A DNA stretch of 64,000 nt from Chiridota heheva (GCA_020152595.1 JAIGNY010000904.1:702501-766500); one strand, 5' to 3'. Shown: positions 11,467 through 23,560, numbered from the stretch's first letter. Notes: generated from the sequence alone by a model not told the origin. Numbers and translations: made by a program.

Positions 11467-11950
11467 AGAAGTTGTTCTTAATTTGTATAAGCAGTTAGTC
11501 AGGCCTCACCTTGAGTATGCTATTCAGGCTTGGAGTCCCTTTCATGAGAAGGGTAAGTTCATTTTGGAGCATGTTCAGCGAAGAGCCATTAGACTTATTC
11601 CCGAAGTAAGGAATCTCTCTTATGAATCTAGGTTGCGAATTCTTGGTTTGACCACGCTTGAGTTGAGAAGAGTACGTGGCGACATGATTCAGGTTTTTAA
11701 GTTCCTATCTGGTAGTGATGCTTTGACTTCCTGTTATTTCTTGCATGTTTCAGCTAATCCTCATGTAAGATGTGGTAACAGTTTGAAGTTGACCAAAGAG
11801 TTCTCACGGATAGATATTCGGCATTTTAGCTTTTCGCAGAGAGTTGTTAATGAGTGGAATGGTTTGCCTGAGTGGGTGGTTAGCTCCAATTCTGTTCACA
11901 ATTTCAAAGTCAACATTGATAAGTTCTTTACTAACTCTGGGCGTCTTTGA
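11467..11950 (+). pseudogene. CR1-like LINE, 3' end of the reverse transcriptase ORF
   Basis: An open frame encodes the C-terminal part of a CR1/L2-type LINE polyprotein: LYKQLVRPHLEYAIQAWSP, VQRRAIRLIPEVRNLSYESR, LGLTTLELRRVRGDMIQVFK and, near the end, RVVNEWNGLPEWVVSS. It is uninterrupted for 155 codons and ends at a normal stop, so the 3' end is well preserved. The fragment is 5'-truncated, as usual for target-primed insertion, and lacks the RT catalytic motifs. It lies in sense orientation in PHYH intron 3. Confidence 0.85.
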
Positions 11951-11959
11951 TTTTTTGTG

Positions 11960-14700
11960 TTTTTGTGGTGGTGGTGTTAGTGTTAAGGAGCGAGGAGTAT
12001 CGCTTAGAAAAGGAGTATCGAAGCAGTAAAAGAAAAACACAACTCGATTGGTCGCACTTGGCTATGTATTGTCGGAACTTGGAAAAAAACAGCCTCTGCA
12101 AGGAGAATATATAACATATCTTTAATCAAAGCACAAAAATAATAACTCTGAAAACATCTATCACACAAATTCTCCCAAGCAACCCCAAAAGTACCAAAAT
12201 GATCATTGTATCATTTGCTGCGAACCTCTAGTCAAAATACAATAAAGGGAACGAATCCACATTCTTTTCATATAATTAACTTAATACTTGAGCTTCGAAT
12301 TTGTTTGTTCTTTTCTTAAATAACATGAAACTAGGTAATCTGACAATTACTGAGAATTAATAATTTTAGTTTTCGACATGACTAAATCGTCAAGGCATGA
12401 AATATCACTTCCATTGGCTACACTGTAGATTGGTAAAATTCACATAACATGGGTCATGATATATAGAAATTGCATTAAGCTAAAAATGACGTCCACAGGG
12501 TGACAATCAAAATACAATAGCATTGACCAGAGCAACAATTAACGCCCGACTAATTCAGTCTTCAGAAAGGATGGCCCAAACCTAAGAAAATGCAGATAAA
12601 GTAAGCTGCGCTTAAAAATACCCTTCATAACCATCTTACAAGAAATATTTACCATGATACATGGTTACATATGAAACAATAAACATCTTACCAAAAAATA
12701 TTTACAATAATACATATCAAATACATTGATAACACATAGTAACCCGTTACACAATGTCACAACAATAATCAAAACAATAACCTTGAGCACCATAATAATT
12801 ATTTACATGAGTGAAGTTCATGGCCCAACAAAAAATTCATAACTGAATCTAAATACCATCCCAAGAATTCAGTATTGATATTGACTATGCCCATCTTTTG
12901 GTAAATAGCACCTCACAAAGTACATCGGCCTGTACAATGCACGAAACAACTAGAGAGATTCGGTTACCCAATTTAAAAGATTGATTCTTACCCCAAGAAT
13001 AATAACAGCCAACATGAAACCCCATGGAAAATAATTTGGTTGCCATGATTATCATACAATAAACCCGAACCCACATGTAAATGAAACAGTAGCCTCATTT
13101 TGACACTCACCAGCCCAAAATTATTCACAGCGGAACAACCATGTCACACATCAGAGGTAGCAGACCAGACATTCAATACCTACAATTGAATATAAAGCAT
13201 CATAAATAATATGTCCAATCAGCTTAAGCATGACAAACATTCAGTTACATCAACCAGTATCTAACATTCCCAATAATAAGGATTTTCAACAAACCCTTTA
13301 CAATGATTGATTAATCATTTATCTCCTACAAATAGAAATTCCATGGTTGTCATGGAAACACAGATGACAACGTCGTTTGAAATGTCATCAGGATAAACCT
13401 GAATCACAGCATCATTTTCGAGTAACAGATGCAATTAGAATAACTGAGTTGTTTACTTCAAATGGAGAAAGAAGTTTAACACGAAATTTAACCAATTCAT
13501 TACGGATTCGCCTTGCACCCTAACATCTGACAACAGAAAAATCTTATCTTCATACTAGAATACTGGCAAGAAATTGTTCAACGTAATTAATTAACAAACA
13601 GTCCCTTTAGATAATGATAAACCATAACAAAACAAAGAATTACTTTACTCATTGTCCACACAAAATTATTCTGAAAGCGCGCCCTCACTAAAACTTAAGA
13701 AAGCGACGGAGGTACCTTCACAAAGTTATTCATTGGGATTCCGTGCACCCCGGCTGATTCTAACCACACAGTAGATCAGCCAAAAACTACCCGATATGAT
13801 TCTTGGAAATCTATCGATAATGGTCCCAATATCAATACAAAATGTTCACAGTATACATTTGAAAACTTATTAGAACATAAATTAATTCACATCTGAGCTT
13901 AAAATTTGAATCTTTCTAAGTCACGAAACAATTAATAATCAATTTCACCAATGTTAAGCCAACGATGCAATTCGTGGAACCAACATATTACATTCAGCGT
14001 ACGATCGTGGATTCGAGCTTGCTGATGTGCTGCAGGAAAAGTTTAACTAAGAAACAACTGTTAGACCATGATAATAATCCATCATATTTCTTACGATATA
14101 AACATTAATATCTTAATCGACACTCACCCTCATAGGCGAAGAATAACCCTGCAAATTACATCTAGTCAGAAGATTTTCAATAACAATCGGCAATGGCAGT
14201 AGCGATCAAAACAAAGAAATGTGTGTAGCTCTACCCTGACAACAAGCGTGGTCGACCTAATCACAGGCGTAACCATATTCCATAAGAAATAATCCCCTAA
14301 TATACGGAACCTATACCGATACTGAATCGGATTAATACTTAATACTCGTAATATTTATAAAAATACCCAAATTACAGGCAATATTTAGGACACCTTCCCC
14401 AGAAATTGTAAGTCATAACAGGGACTAAATTCATACACTGTCCAAACTCCTTAAACCACGAGGTGGTCACAGTTACGAAGCTGCCAGCAGACCAAACATC
14501 CAGTGCAGGGGGTATTGCACAATGATGAAAGTAGGTCAAATTTTGTTTCCCTTCAACAGTTTGGGCTTCTTTTTTTTTAGACTAACCCTTCTTAGCCCAT
14601 AATCTTGTTATGTTATGTTAAATCATGCTTATGATTGCAAATATGGCACAGTTGGTGATAGTTTATAGATTTGAATGTAAAGAATTCTTAAGGCCCAATA
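11960..14700. other. Unassigned intron sequence
   Basis: About 2.7 kb of PHYH intron, A/C-rich on the plus strand, with no recognisable protein, RNA gene or terminal repeat. The only frame of note (12885-13076, minus, 63 codons) has no similarity I can name. The uniform texture and the bracketing direct repeats hint at one old insertion, but I cannot identify it. Confidence 0.45.
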
Positions 14701-14872
14701 CTTAATTGAAGTGAACAAATTTGAAGCGGGATAAGTGCCTTGACCAAGGACACAATACAGCTGCTTGGTCAGGAATGCTGACTTCTAACCACTCACCCAC
14801 TGCATTCCCATGTATCACAAAGCTGTGTGTAAAACGAACAATCCTCATGCTTTGATCAGCCATATCTTCAGC
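14701..14872 (+). repeat. Dispersed-repeat fragment and right copy of the bracketing direct repeat
   Basis: Bases 14730-14810 carry the phrase 'gtgccttgaccaaggacaca' followed by 'ctaaccactcacccactgca', a wording I associate with common interspersed repeats of marine invertebrates. Bases 14823-14872 repeat 11412-11463. Confidence 0.5.
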
Positions 14873-15647
14873 TCTGAATATACATTTTTATAGAATGAAA
14901 CATCATTTTATCTGATTGTAATGATCTTTTTGATTGCTAATTACACCAAAACATTCTTTAGTCCTCCGTATATAGACTCTTACAGCCGTCTCAGTTCTTG
15001 AAAAATGTATGTAGTGTTTTATTGGTTTCGTTGTTACCCTGTAAAGCAGCACATCCTGTTCTTTGACATGAAGGTGCATATATTGCACACACAATGTTTA
15101 TGATGGATATTGTCTCTGTTGTTGGGAGTATGAGATTTCCTCAGAAATGTTAGTTTTTTGAGAATTCCTCAAAAAATGTGAAAGTTTCTTCAGAGATCTT
15201 CAGAAGAAGTTAAAAGTTTCTTATAATATCCTTATGGAAAGTTAGATTTTCCTTACAAAATGTTTAAGTTTTTCAGAGACACTTAAGACAGGATTGAAGA
15301 CTATTTTCCTTAAAAAGTCTACAAACATTTGATATTTTCTTAAAAGATAACTGCAAAATGATATAATTTTCCAGTATTCATCAGAGATCCTCAAGCCTCT
15401 CTCGTGTAGCACTTGAGATTCAAAATCCTTGAAATTCTTCAAAATATTTGGGCACCAACAGTTGTATCAGGCATGATCATTCCACCTTGATTATTGTGGT
15501 CATTTGCATAAAGGTGCTACAGTATATGAAGATGGGGGCCATGAGGGACATATGGTATAATATATACCATGCAGTATACACCAAGGGCTATATCAGGCAT
15601 AATTATTTGACTCCCACCTTTTTGCTTTTCTTATTCAACAACTCATT
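14873..15647. other. Unassigned intron sequence
   Basis: No gene or clear transposon. Bases 15120-15440 contain loosely repeated 'cctca.aaa.tgt.aa.tttc' phrases. Confidence 0.45.
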
Positions 15648-16275
15648 TGCATATAAGTTATTATATGAACTGACACTTTCATACATAGTATGCTCAATCA
15701 GGGACTGTGATAGCTAGGATAAGACTTCTTATGGAATCTATGGGACGTCATGTTGGACATGGGGTAGGATGCCATGTCGAATAGGGTGGAATGCCATGTA
15801 GGATATATGGTGGAATGCCATGCAAGACATAGGGTGGAATGCAATTATCCGTTTCTTGAAAAGGTTGCATACAACTAGTACGTAGGTGCGCTTTTGGTGC
15901 GCGTCAGATCTTGTTTATTTTGGTCCATTACGTAGTTGGTAAGTTCGGCACAGCTGATCCTTTTGTTATTTGGCGCGGCCACAATATATGGTATGTGGGA
16001 AATATTAATTCCAAAGATGCGCCACCTATTTTAACGTCATCCATAGAATATCATGCAATCTTTTCAAGAAACAGATGATTGCGGGTGGAATGCCATGGGA
16101 TGCAATGACATGTGGGACATGGGATGTCATGTGGGACATGAGGTCTGCCCCATTTCAACAAGTCATTTGCATATAAGTTATTATATGAACTGACATTTTC
16201 ATACATTGTATGCTCAATCAGGGACTGATAGCTAGGATGAGACTTCTTATGGAGCCTATGAGATGTCATGTGGGA
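15648..16275 (+). repeat. Duplicated 108-nt lead-in to the minisatellite
   Basis: The segment 15648-15755 recurs at 16167-16275 with few changes. Both copies begin 'catttgcatataagttatta' and end in the first units of the 24-nt array. This shows that the array and its left flank were duplicated together. Confidence 0.8.
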
Positions 16276-17262
16276 CATGGGGTGGGATGCCATGTGGGAC
16301 ATAGCGTGGGATGCCACGAGTAACACAGAGTGTGACATAGGTTGGGATGCCATGTGGGACAGGGTAGGAGGCTATGTGGGACAGGGTAGGAGGCTATGTG
16401 GGACAGGGTAGGAGGCCATGGGGACATGGGATGTGATGACATGTGGGACATAAAGTAGGATGTCATTGGGACATTGGGAGGGATAACATGTGGAACATAC
16501 GGTGGGACATCAGGTGGGATGCCATGTGACATCAGGTGGGAGGCCATTGATGCGGGACACAGGGAGGGATGCCATGTGGGACATAGGGAGGGATTTCATG
16601 TGGTACATATGGTTGGATTAATGTGGGACATACATGTAGGATGGGATCCATGTGGGATGCCATATGGGACATATTGTGGAATGCCATGTGAGACACTGTA
16701 TGGTATAATGCCATGTGGGAGATATGGTGGAATGCCATGTGGGCAAGGCATGGAATGTCATGTAGGACATAAGGTGGGATGTCATTTGGGACATGGGATG
16801 TGATCCATGTGGGACATAGGGTGGCATGTTATGTGGGTCATAGGATGGAATGTTTTGTGGGACATATGATGGAATGCCACATGGGACTAGGGATGGGATG
16901 GGATGTCATGTGGGACATGGGGTGGATGCTATGTGGGAGATATGGTGGAATGCCATGTGGGACATGGGATGGGATGTCATGTAGGACATGGGGTGGGATG
17001 CCATGTGAGACATGGGATGCCCTGTGGGACAAATGATGGACTGCCACGTGGGACATGGGATGGGATGTCATGTGGGACATGAAGTGGGATGCCATGTAGG
17101 ACATGAAGTGGGATGCCATGTGGGAGATATGGTGGAATGCCATGTTGGACATGGGATGTCATGAAGGACATGGGGTGGGATGCCATGTTGGACATGGGAT
17201 GTCATGAAGGACATGGAGTAGGATGCCATGTGGGACTTAGTGTGAGATGCCATTTTTATAAT
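15745..17262 (+). repeat. 24-nt minisatellite (GGGATGCCATGTGGGACATG type)
   Basis: Tandem units of about 24 nt, with 'gggatgcc', 'atgtgggacat' and a variable 'ggggt' or 'atggt' joint, occupy 15745-15840, 16083-16140 and 16262-17262. Breaks are a MITE and the duplicated lead-in. The 24-nt period keeps frames open on both strands and yields false 8-residue peptide repeats; these are not genes. It lies in PHYH intron 3. Confidence 0.9.
15841..16082. mobile_element. 242-bp MITE nested in the minisatellite, 9-bp target duplication
   Basis: Bases 15841-15869 and 16054-16082 are inverted copies matching at 26 of 29 positions. The element is flanked on both sides by GGGTGGAAT (15832-15840 and 16083-16091). 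A 9-bp duplication with near-30-bp ends is typical of Mutator-like (MULE) elements, but the superfamily is inference. Because the target is a tandem repeat, the duplication could partly reflect repeat units. There is no coding capacity. Confidence 0.8.
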
Positions 17263-17519
17263 TAGCCGGGTCATATGATATTGATGTCAATTTGCATGAG
17301 CATGCAAACCATGACGGTATTTACCATTCTAGTTCATCAGCATTTTATGGGGTGAGGTGTAGTTTAATCTATTGTGTTCATTGTAAAGAATTTTTGAATA
17401 TGATTGTATACATAAAACGCTATATAAATTAATAATTATCAGTATTATCATGATACAGTTTCCAGACAGTTGAAATATTGTATTTTATTTACCTGTAAAC
17501 TGTGTTATATTTTCAATTT
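17263..17519 (+). repeat. Probable LINE 3' tail
   Basis: Bases 17340-17455 include 'aaacgctatataaattaata' followed by an ATT/ATC-rich tail, a wording typical of L2/CR1 3' ends in marine invertebrates. The call rests on recalled similarity, not on a second copy in this window. Confidence 0.4.
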
Positions 17520-18345
17520 CAGTTTCTTGTCTAAAATAGTTGAGCGTGCTGTTGTTGAACAAATGATTAAGCATAGTCAGCAGCATGACTTATTACCTTC
17601 CTGTCAATCAGGGTTTCGCCCATTCCATAGCACAGAAACTGCTTTAGCTAAAATTCAGTCAGACATACTGTTGCAACTAGACAAACAAAAATGTGTCATT
17701 CTAGTACTCCTTGATCTAAGTGCGGCATTCGACACAATTGATCATGGTATGCTTCTCAAAACCTTAAATAAGCGTTTTGGCATTGATGGAACCATCTTAG
17801 ATTGGTTTGAATCCTATTTAGTTCAAAGGAAACAAAAAATCCTTATCAGCAATGCTGAATGCTGAATCAAGGGCATTTGATGTAGAATTTGGTGTGCCTC
17901 AGGGCTCTTGTTGTGGACCCCTCTTATTCACATGGTATGCATCTTCTATTTTTGATGCTTTGATAGCCGTTTCTCCCAGTATTCATGGTTATGCTGATGA
18001 CCACAGCTTATACATGTCGTTCAATGCTAATGATCCATCAAATGTGATCTCAGTCATAGCTGAAATTGAAGGTTGTTTGAAAATAGTGAAAGATTGGATG
18101 ATTTACAACAAATTAAAAATGAATGATTCAAAAAGTGAAGTCATTATTTTTGGATCCAATTACCAACTAAAAAATTAAATATTGGCAGTATTGCTATTGG
18201 TAACGACAGTGTAAAATTATCTTCCACTGTCAAATATTTGGGCGCTTGGTCAATCAAATCTGCTCCATCCCTTAAACAATTCCATACCTTGCTTAAGACT
18301 CACTTATTTAATTGTGCTTTCAAGTCCTCTTCATAATTTTCTTGT
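17520..18345 (+). pseudogene. L2-like LINE reverse transcriptase with internal deletion
   Basis: Frame 17520-17862 reads SKIVERAVVEQMIKHSQQH, QSGFRPFHSTETAL and the motif A block LLDLSAAFDTIDH. A frameshift near 17855 leads to GVPQGSCCGPLLF and an intact YADD box at 17990-18001. After another frameshift near 18170 the text reaches KYLGAW at about 18250 and then jumps directly to SAPSLKQFHTLLKTHLF, the extreme C-terminus of the family. The 300 or so residues between are missing, so an internal deletion occurred near 18251. It is non-functional and lies in PHYH intron 3. Confidence 0.85.
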
Positions 18346-18786
18346 TCTTTGTTTTCTTTATATTTCATGCTTATCTTATTTACACATTTGTATTTATTTT
18401 CTTTATACTTTATTAGAATAAGTTATTTAAAATCATTATATCATTAAACTTATTTAACATTAAATATTGAAATTTAATTCTTAAAATCATTAAATAAACT
18501 TATTTCTGAATTTAGAAAATCACATTTTGTTGCAAAGTTGCTTTTGATTTGAAGATTAAAAGTTTACGGCAGAAATCTTACAAATATTTCAAGTAGCTTT
18601 GATTTTTAGTTTTAATTCTTCAGTCAATGACTAACCTCTTTAAACAATATCATTGGTGGCACTGTAAGCATAGCAGATGTTGGTTTTACTCTCGATATGA
18701 GATATCTCTTTAATATGAGTATAATCAGTATTGCATCTCAAATCACTGACAAGAATTTAAAAGTTTTTTATTTTGATTTAAGATTA
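18346..18786. other. Intron sequence, no feature
   Basis: AT-rich, with 'aatcatta.at.aaacttattt' phrases repeated at 18420-18510. Nothing else was recognised. Confidence 0.5.
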
Positions 18787-18810
18787 CTCTCTCTCTCTCT
18801 CTCTTTTTAG
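18787..18810 (+). promoter_or_regulatory. Splice acceptor of PHYH exon 4 built on a (CT)n microsatellite
   Basis: The polypyrimidine tract of this acceptor is a (CT)9 microsatellite (18787-18804) followed by tttttag. Length variation of the repeat would directly change acceptor strength. Confidence 0.75.
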
Positions 18811-18892
18811 ATTCTGAAATATGTGGAGTGTTTTACTGGGCCAAACATCATGTGTTTGAACAGCCAAATTGTTAATAAACCTCCTGATCCAG
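18811..18892 (+). CDS. PHYH: Phytanoyl-CoA 2-hydroxylase, coding exon 4
   Basis: Starts in phase 0 after the acceptor at 18809-18810 and ends with one base of a Gly codon before the donor gtacat (18893). It encodes [20 protein letters not shown] and VNKPPDP. The block [12 protein letters not shown] is nearly invariant in the family and forms part of the double-stranded beta-helix core leading to the metal site. No defects are seen. Confidence 0.92.
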
Positions 18893-19646
18893 GTACATCT
18901 CATTTAAAATTTATTTGTGCTTATTGCAAACAATTGTACGAAAGAAATTTGAATGCTACAAACACTGTTCTATAGATAAAGTCGTGACAATAGTTCAATG
19001 GTAAAATATGTCTGTCGTAATTTGATAGGAAATAACAAAATTACAAGGAGTTGAACCGAATTGAGAGTGTCAGCAAGACCAGCTTTTACTAGTTGGGAGT
19101 TGAGAAGGAAAATGGAGGCACTGAGTGTTTTGATCAGGTTTGTTATTCTCATTTGGAAAGTAGAGGGACATGACCTCTTATCCAAAAAGTGTAAGGGGGG
19201 AGGGAAGGGGGCAAGAGGACAATTTTCCCCCAAAATTTACTGAATTTGTAAAATTCTGCTGGAAAGTGTGGGGGAGGGGGGTACATGTCCCCCCTGTACC
19301 TCTTGTACCTCTGGGAATTATGGCCCTGGTGTTGATAACTTGATAGCACCACACTTCAATTGGGAATTGAAAGATTTAAAAGAAATTTGTTTTATTGTCA
19401 GCCAAGATGCAATAGGAACTAATAGGGAAAAAATAGTAGGAAAAACTTTGTAAGGAAAGGTCATGTAAGGTCACAATTGTAAACAGCACTGTCTATTGAA
19501 ACTTTTAAAAAGATTAAAGACCTAATAGAATTAGGCCTCTTAAAAAATTATAGTTTTAATTGAATTTCTTTATATTTGAAGATTCAAGTTTCCATTTGTG
19601 ATTCATAGAGGTGCAATTAATGCAAGACCACTGTCTTTTCTTCCAG
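18893..19646. other. PHYH intron 4
   Basis: A short intron. It holds a G-rich and C-rich patch at 19190-19310 ('gggggagggaagggggcaag' and 'gtacatgtccc') that looks like an old dispersed repeat. No coding potential. Confidence 0.5.
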
Positions 19647-19828
19647 GTACTAAGACCACACGCCATCCTTTTCATCAGGATTTGCCCTACTTTTCACTCA
19701 AACCAGCCAACCGTGTGGTAGCTGCTTGGACAGCCATGGAGAAATCTCACCGAGACAATGGCTGCCTTGCTGTTATTCCAGGATCTCATAAAGGACCAGT
19801 CCTTCCTCATAAGCTACCTGATTGGAGG
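19647..19828 (+). CDS. PHYH: Phytanoyl-CoA 2-hydroxylase, coding exon 5 (metal-binding HxD)
   Basis: The acceptor is 'ttcttccag' ending at 19646 and the donor is gtaaat from 19829, phase 0. The exon encodes KTTRHPFHQDLPYF, in which His and Asp of HQD (19673-19681) correspond to the Fe(II) ligands His175 and Asp177 of human PHYH. It continues with AAWTAMEKSHRDNGCLAVIP and GSHKG, the conserved strand and turn around the 2-oxoglutarate pocket. Counted from 10291 the ligands are residues 149 and 151, a constant offset of 26 from the human numbering. No defects are present. Confidence 0.95.
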
Positions 19829-19961
19829 GTAAATGCATAGACCCAGCATGATTCATTGTAACTTTTGATCTATTTCTTTGGTGGACATGGGCGGCTCACC
19901 ATAGAGGCAAGGGGGTCACTCTCATATCTCCTCACCCCTCCCCCCCCCCAAAAAAAAAAAA

Positions 19962-20102
19962 TACTTCAGAATATATCTTACCTTCCATGCTATAAATATG
20001 CAATCTGGTCCAATGACCTGATTCTAATGCACTTCTAACCAACCTTAAACCATAGTTACAGGCCCAGTCCTAACCTCCATAATACATCTAACATCCCTTA
20101 CT
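19962..20102. repeat. DIRS copy A, left inverted terminal repeat
   Basis: Pairs with the reverse complement of 26259-26393 over about 125 nt. The shared core includes TATAAATATGCAATCTGGTC. The outermost part (19962-20000) is also complementary to the left half of the internal complementary region. Copy B has the same sequence at 30457-30605. Confidence 0.88.
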
Positions 20103-21722
20103 TTTTTCAGGGCAGTCCTGTCACAACACTGCTGGAACTGGCTAAGAAATTTCTTTGAATTTTTATCCTTGCAGCTCCTACCATGCAGATTTTTACACTG
20201 TTTGGAATTTTCTTCTAGTCTTTTCAAGTCACCTGAGGTTCCATGGGATCGGGAGATTTTCAGTCCAACTCATAGGACTTTCCCCATTAAACTTACACTT
20301 AGGTTAAGAGTGTTTTTGCTTCAATCCATACAGAGCGGATGGCTAGAATGAGAGAGTTCCACTCTCGCGGTGGGTGTTTTAGTCCCTAGAGCATCTGGTG
20401 TACTTGTTTAGAGGACCCCATTTCCTTGGTTTGATATGTTTTTCACCCTAGGCCCCGCCCTACCACGAGGATAGCCTAGCATTATACAATGAATATGTCC
20501 TAACATGTTAGGATATCTTCTGTACAGGTTCTTGTATGCATTAGGCCAAGTTCTCGTTTCGATGTTGGTGCATGCGCAAGAGGTCGACATCACCACAGCA
20601 TGAGTGAGAAGTCGAATTCAGCCAGCTCCAAGGAGCTACAGTTATTACAACAGAGCCTATAAATTATTTTACGTTACCGTACAGAGCATGAGTTAATACC
20701 TTCTGCATATAATTAAGACAAAGTTTTTATTTTATGAACTCAATTGAGGGGTCTCCCTTGCACCCCTTTTTAGAAAGAATTCACCTTTTTTTTAATCTCA
20801 ACAGACACCAAGATCACAGTGGTTTGTGTTTTCTACACTACCCCTCCGCATTTAAAGATTTTACTTTTTGTCGGGTTTAAATTTGTTTTACATATAAGTC
20901 TATCTGATTCTTTTTTCTAGTGTACTAAATTGCTGTGGCTTGCTCTCACTCTTGTTAGGGTCGTGAGTACATCCCCCGTAGGGGAGCTTTGGTGTTAATT
21001 TATATATATACCAAGAGGTGCTTCACGTTATATATATCATGTCTCATTACAGTCTCTCAGAGGTTTCTGCTTACGCCACGATCCACGGCTCAATGCTACT
21101 GAGCGGTGGAGGTCTGAAGCAGTAGTCTACTTTGTTAACTTATACTGACTTACCCCCTGGGGCCCCCGACTTGATGAACCTGAGTTGGCAGGGCCGCGGG
21201 CTTTGATTGAGCTAAGTTGCGTCTTAACGACGTAACTTGGAATAAACCATGCAATACTAGCACCCATGTCTCGACAATACTGAGTCAGTGGGGCGTGGGT
21301 AGTGGTGGGTGACTCCTTTTTACACTGCTGTGGACCACGGTTCCATCCTAAGTGAGTTACAAGTAATTTTACGGCTCTCTGTAGAGCCACTAGATTACTT
21401 CCACAGGTCCTTACGACTCCATGACACAAGTTCACGGGTCCATTGCACGGCTCCGTACTTGTACATACAGCTTCGTATCCAAGCTTTATGGCTCCTTACG
21501 ACTCCAGCGAACGGTTCCATACGGCTCCATAGTATTTGAATGGATAATGTACAACATACGATAAACCCAGAAGTAGACCTACTAGCTACGAAGCTCGAAT
21601 CACTAGAGCTATTTTCTTCTTGTTACTGAGTTCATCAGCTACGTACTTTCACGGCCGTGCGAACTACCATAGTAAGTTTTTCGCGTTGAATGTTACGTTT
21701 CTGCTAAGCTATCACTAGTATC
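20103..21722 (+). other. DIRS copy A, untranslated leader with short TCC-type repeats
   Basis: Non-coding leader between the left repeat and the gag-like region, alignable in patches with copy B (31100-32896). Bases 21340-21540 hold imperfect units around 'acggctcc(a/t)' that are a decayed form of the array at 32150-32640 in copy B. Several unrelated frames of 60-100 codons occur and are ignored. Confidence 0.6.
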
Positions 21723-23560
21723 ATGGACACGGAGGACAGGACTCCCAGTGTCAGTGCGTTACGCACCTGGGATGTGTCGCGTATAAACGCTTTATTAGGT
21801 TACGCTTTAGAGACATCCATCTCACGTGTTACGCATGCAGATTGTGCTGTGAATCGAACCCGTGCACTCTTTGCAGTGACTGGGATCAGGCTGCGTGGCT
21901 GGAGCATAGATTCCACCATGATTGGCACTTGCAAAGAGTGGCCGAGAGGGCGGAGAAGCGACGGTCGGACAGACCGTCATTGTCTTCTTCGCCTCCCCCA
22001 CCCAAGTCCAAGTAGCAGCACCCTCCCACCAGGTAGGCGACGCCACCTTCTTCACTTAGCAGGGCACCCGATGATGAGCCCCTGCAGCAAAGTAGACATA
22101 CACTCACACATACACCTTTTGTGCTGGACGCTGTGACAGAGCCCAGCACTTCCCAGGCTTAACGTCCCACAGGTACTGTCACCACCTGAGCGAGGCAGGC
22201 CTCAGACGAGGGACAGGGAACGGGATAGTAGACACAAAATAAGAAGGAGTCGACGGTACAAGTCCTCCTCACTCTCTTCTTCCTCTTCCTCAATCTCCCC
22301 CGAGCCAAGGCGGAGGCGAAGAAAGCAACATAGGGGAAACCCCCTGGAGAATGCCACCTTCATGGTCACGCTCAGGCAGACGCTTGAGACTGGTTTCCCA
22401 GGCGATAGAGCAGAGGCTGCCGACTCACACACTTCGCAGCCCAGCAGCTGCTGCCGCCAAGGTGAGGCATCACCCTGACCTCGAGGTCTCGGAGGAGGAT
22501 GCCCTCGACATCTATCTTTCCGGGGAGGAAGTCGACCTCTTGGAGATTTTGACTCACCTGTGGAGCCTCCGGGCACTCCCATGTCACCGGGCCCTGGTCC
22601 AAGTCATCCTCAGTGCCGTCTCACTGATGCAAGCTGCACTGGATAGGACCCCTGTACCCTATCGGGTACCTTACCGGACAAGGTCTTCTTCCCGCCAGCC
22701 CCTTTGGTGGACACTCTGCTACAGGGGGAGCAGGTCCCCCAGCTCCTAGATTTCCTGGCGGAGGAGATTAAGTTAGAGGTAGTTGAAGCACCTCTCGTAG
22801 GGGTTTGCGCACGGTCTCAGCGCAGATTACTCACTATAGCCCATAGGGAAGCTAAGCCGGCAGCTAAGCAATTTTTATTGATGTCTCTCTGGTAACCAGT
22901 GTACAGCATTGGGCCAGGACCCCTGTCGAGGATTGAATGGCCTACAATAAAGAGATTGCTCAGGCCACTGGCGTCCAGCCAACCAGGCACTTGTATGCAC
23001 CCCCTCGATCCCGGACAGGGTATGGCAACTCTTCCGCCATTCTGCGAGCGGCACCCTAACGGTGTCAAGTTTGGCGGCCAGGGCCAATAAGTTGATTGAC
23101 CCTGTGGTCCAGCGGCGGGAAGTCCGTCAAAGTTGTTGACTGGGCCTTACGGCGGGGTTTTAAGTACCTTGCCGTATGGGTGACTGAGGGCTTGGACTCA
23201 GTCCTGTGCAGACATCTGCCGGCCGATGTCATCCCAATGTCCACACCTTTGCTAGCCGGGCTTTCGAATTTGATCAACCATTTAGTCGACCAACTTGCCC
23301 AAGCCTCTATGAAGGTGGCCATTTAGAGGCGCGAGAATGTTCTCCCCTTCCTTTGCCTCTCTAAGGCCACACAGGCAGACCTTTGGCGGTTGCCGATGGA
23401 AGGCCTGGACCTCTTTGCAGGTTGCTTTCGAGATGTCCTGTTGCACCAGGCCGGCCGACATTATGATCTTAGGAAGACTAAGAAGCTGTTTGCAAAGGCG
23501 AAGCCTTTGTCATCTCCACCTGCATGTCGCCAGGTCCCAGCCTACATGAGGGGCTGAGGC
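21723..23560 (+). pseudogene. DIRS copy A, gag-like region
   Basis: The ATG at 21723 aligns with the ATG at 32897 of copy B (both begin MDT.DR). About 35 codons on, after a frame change, both copies carry a conserved Cys-rich patch: ACRLCCESNPCTLCSDWDQA here (about 21834-21893). Further on, frames read MTLWSSGGKSVKVVDWALRR (23096 on) and RRRENVLPFLCLSKATQADL (about 23329 on), in a style I associate with DIRS capsid-like ORFs. Several frameshifts and stops break it. Function, nucleic-acid binding and particle formation, is inferred from position. Confidence 0.6.

Noticed and set aside
16051-17274. Many overlapping frames with 8-residue peptide repeats (Met-Pro-Cys-Gly and Met-Ser-His types)
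   Set aside because: The 24-nt minisatellite period keeps frames open on both strands; this is not a repeat protein.
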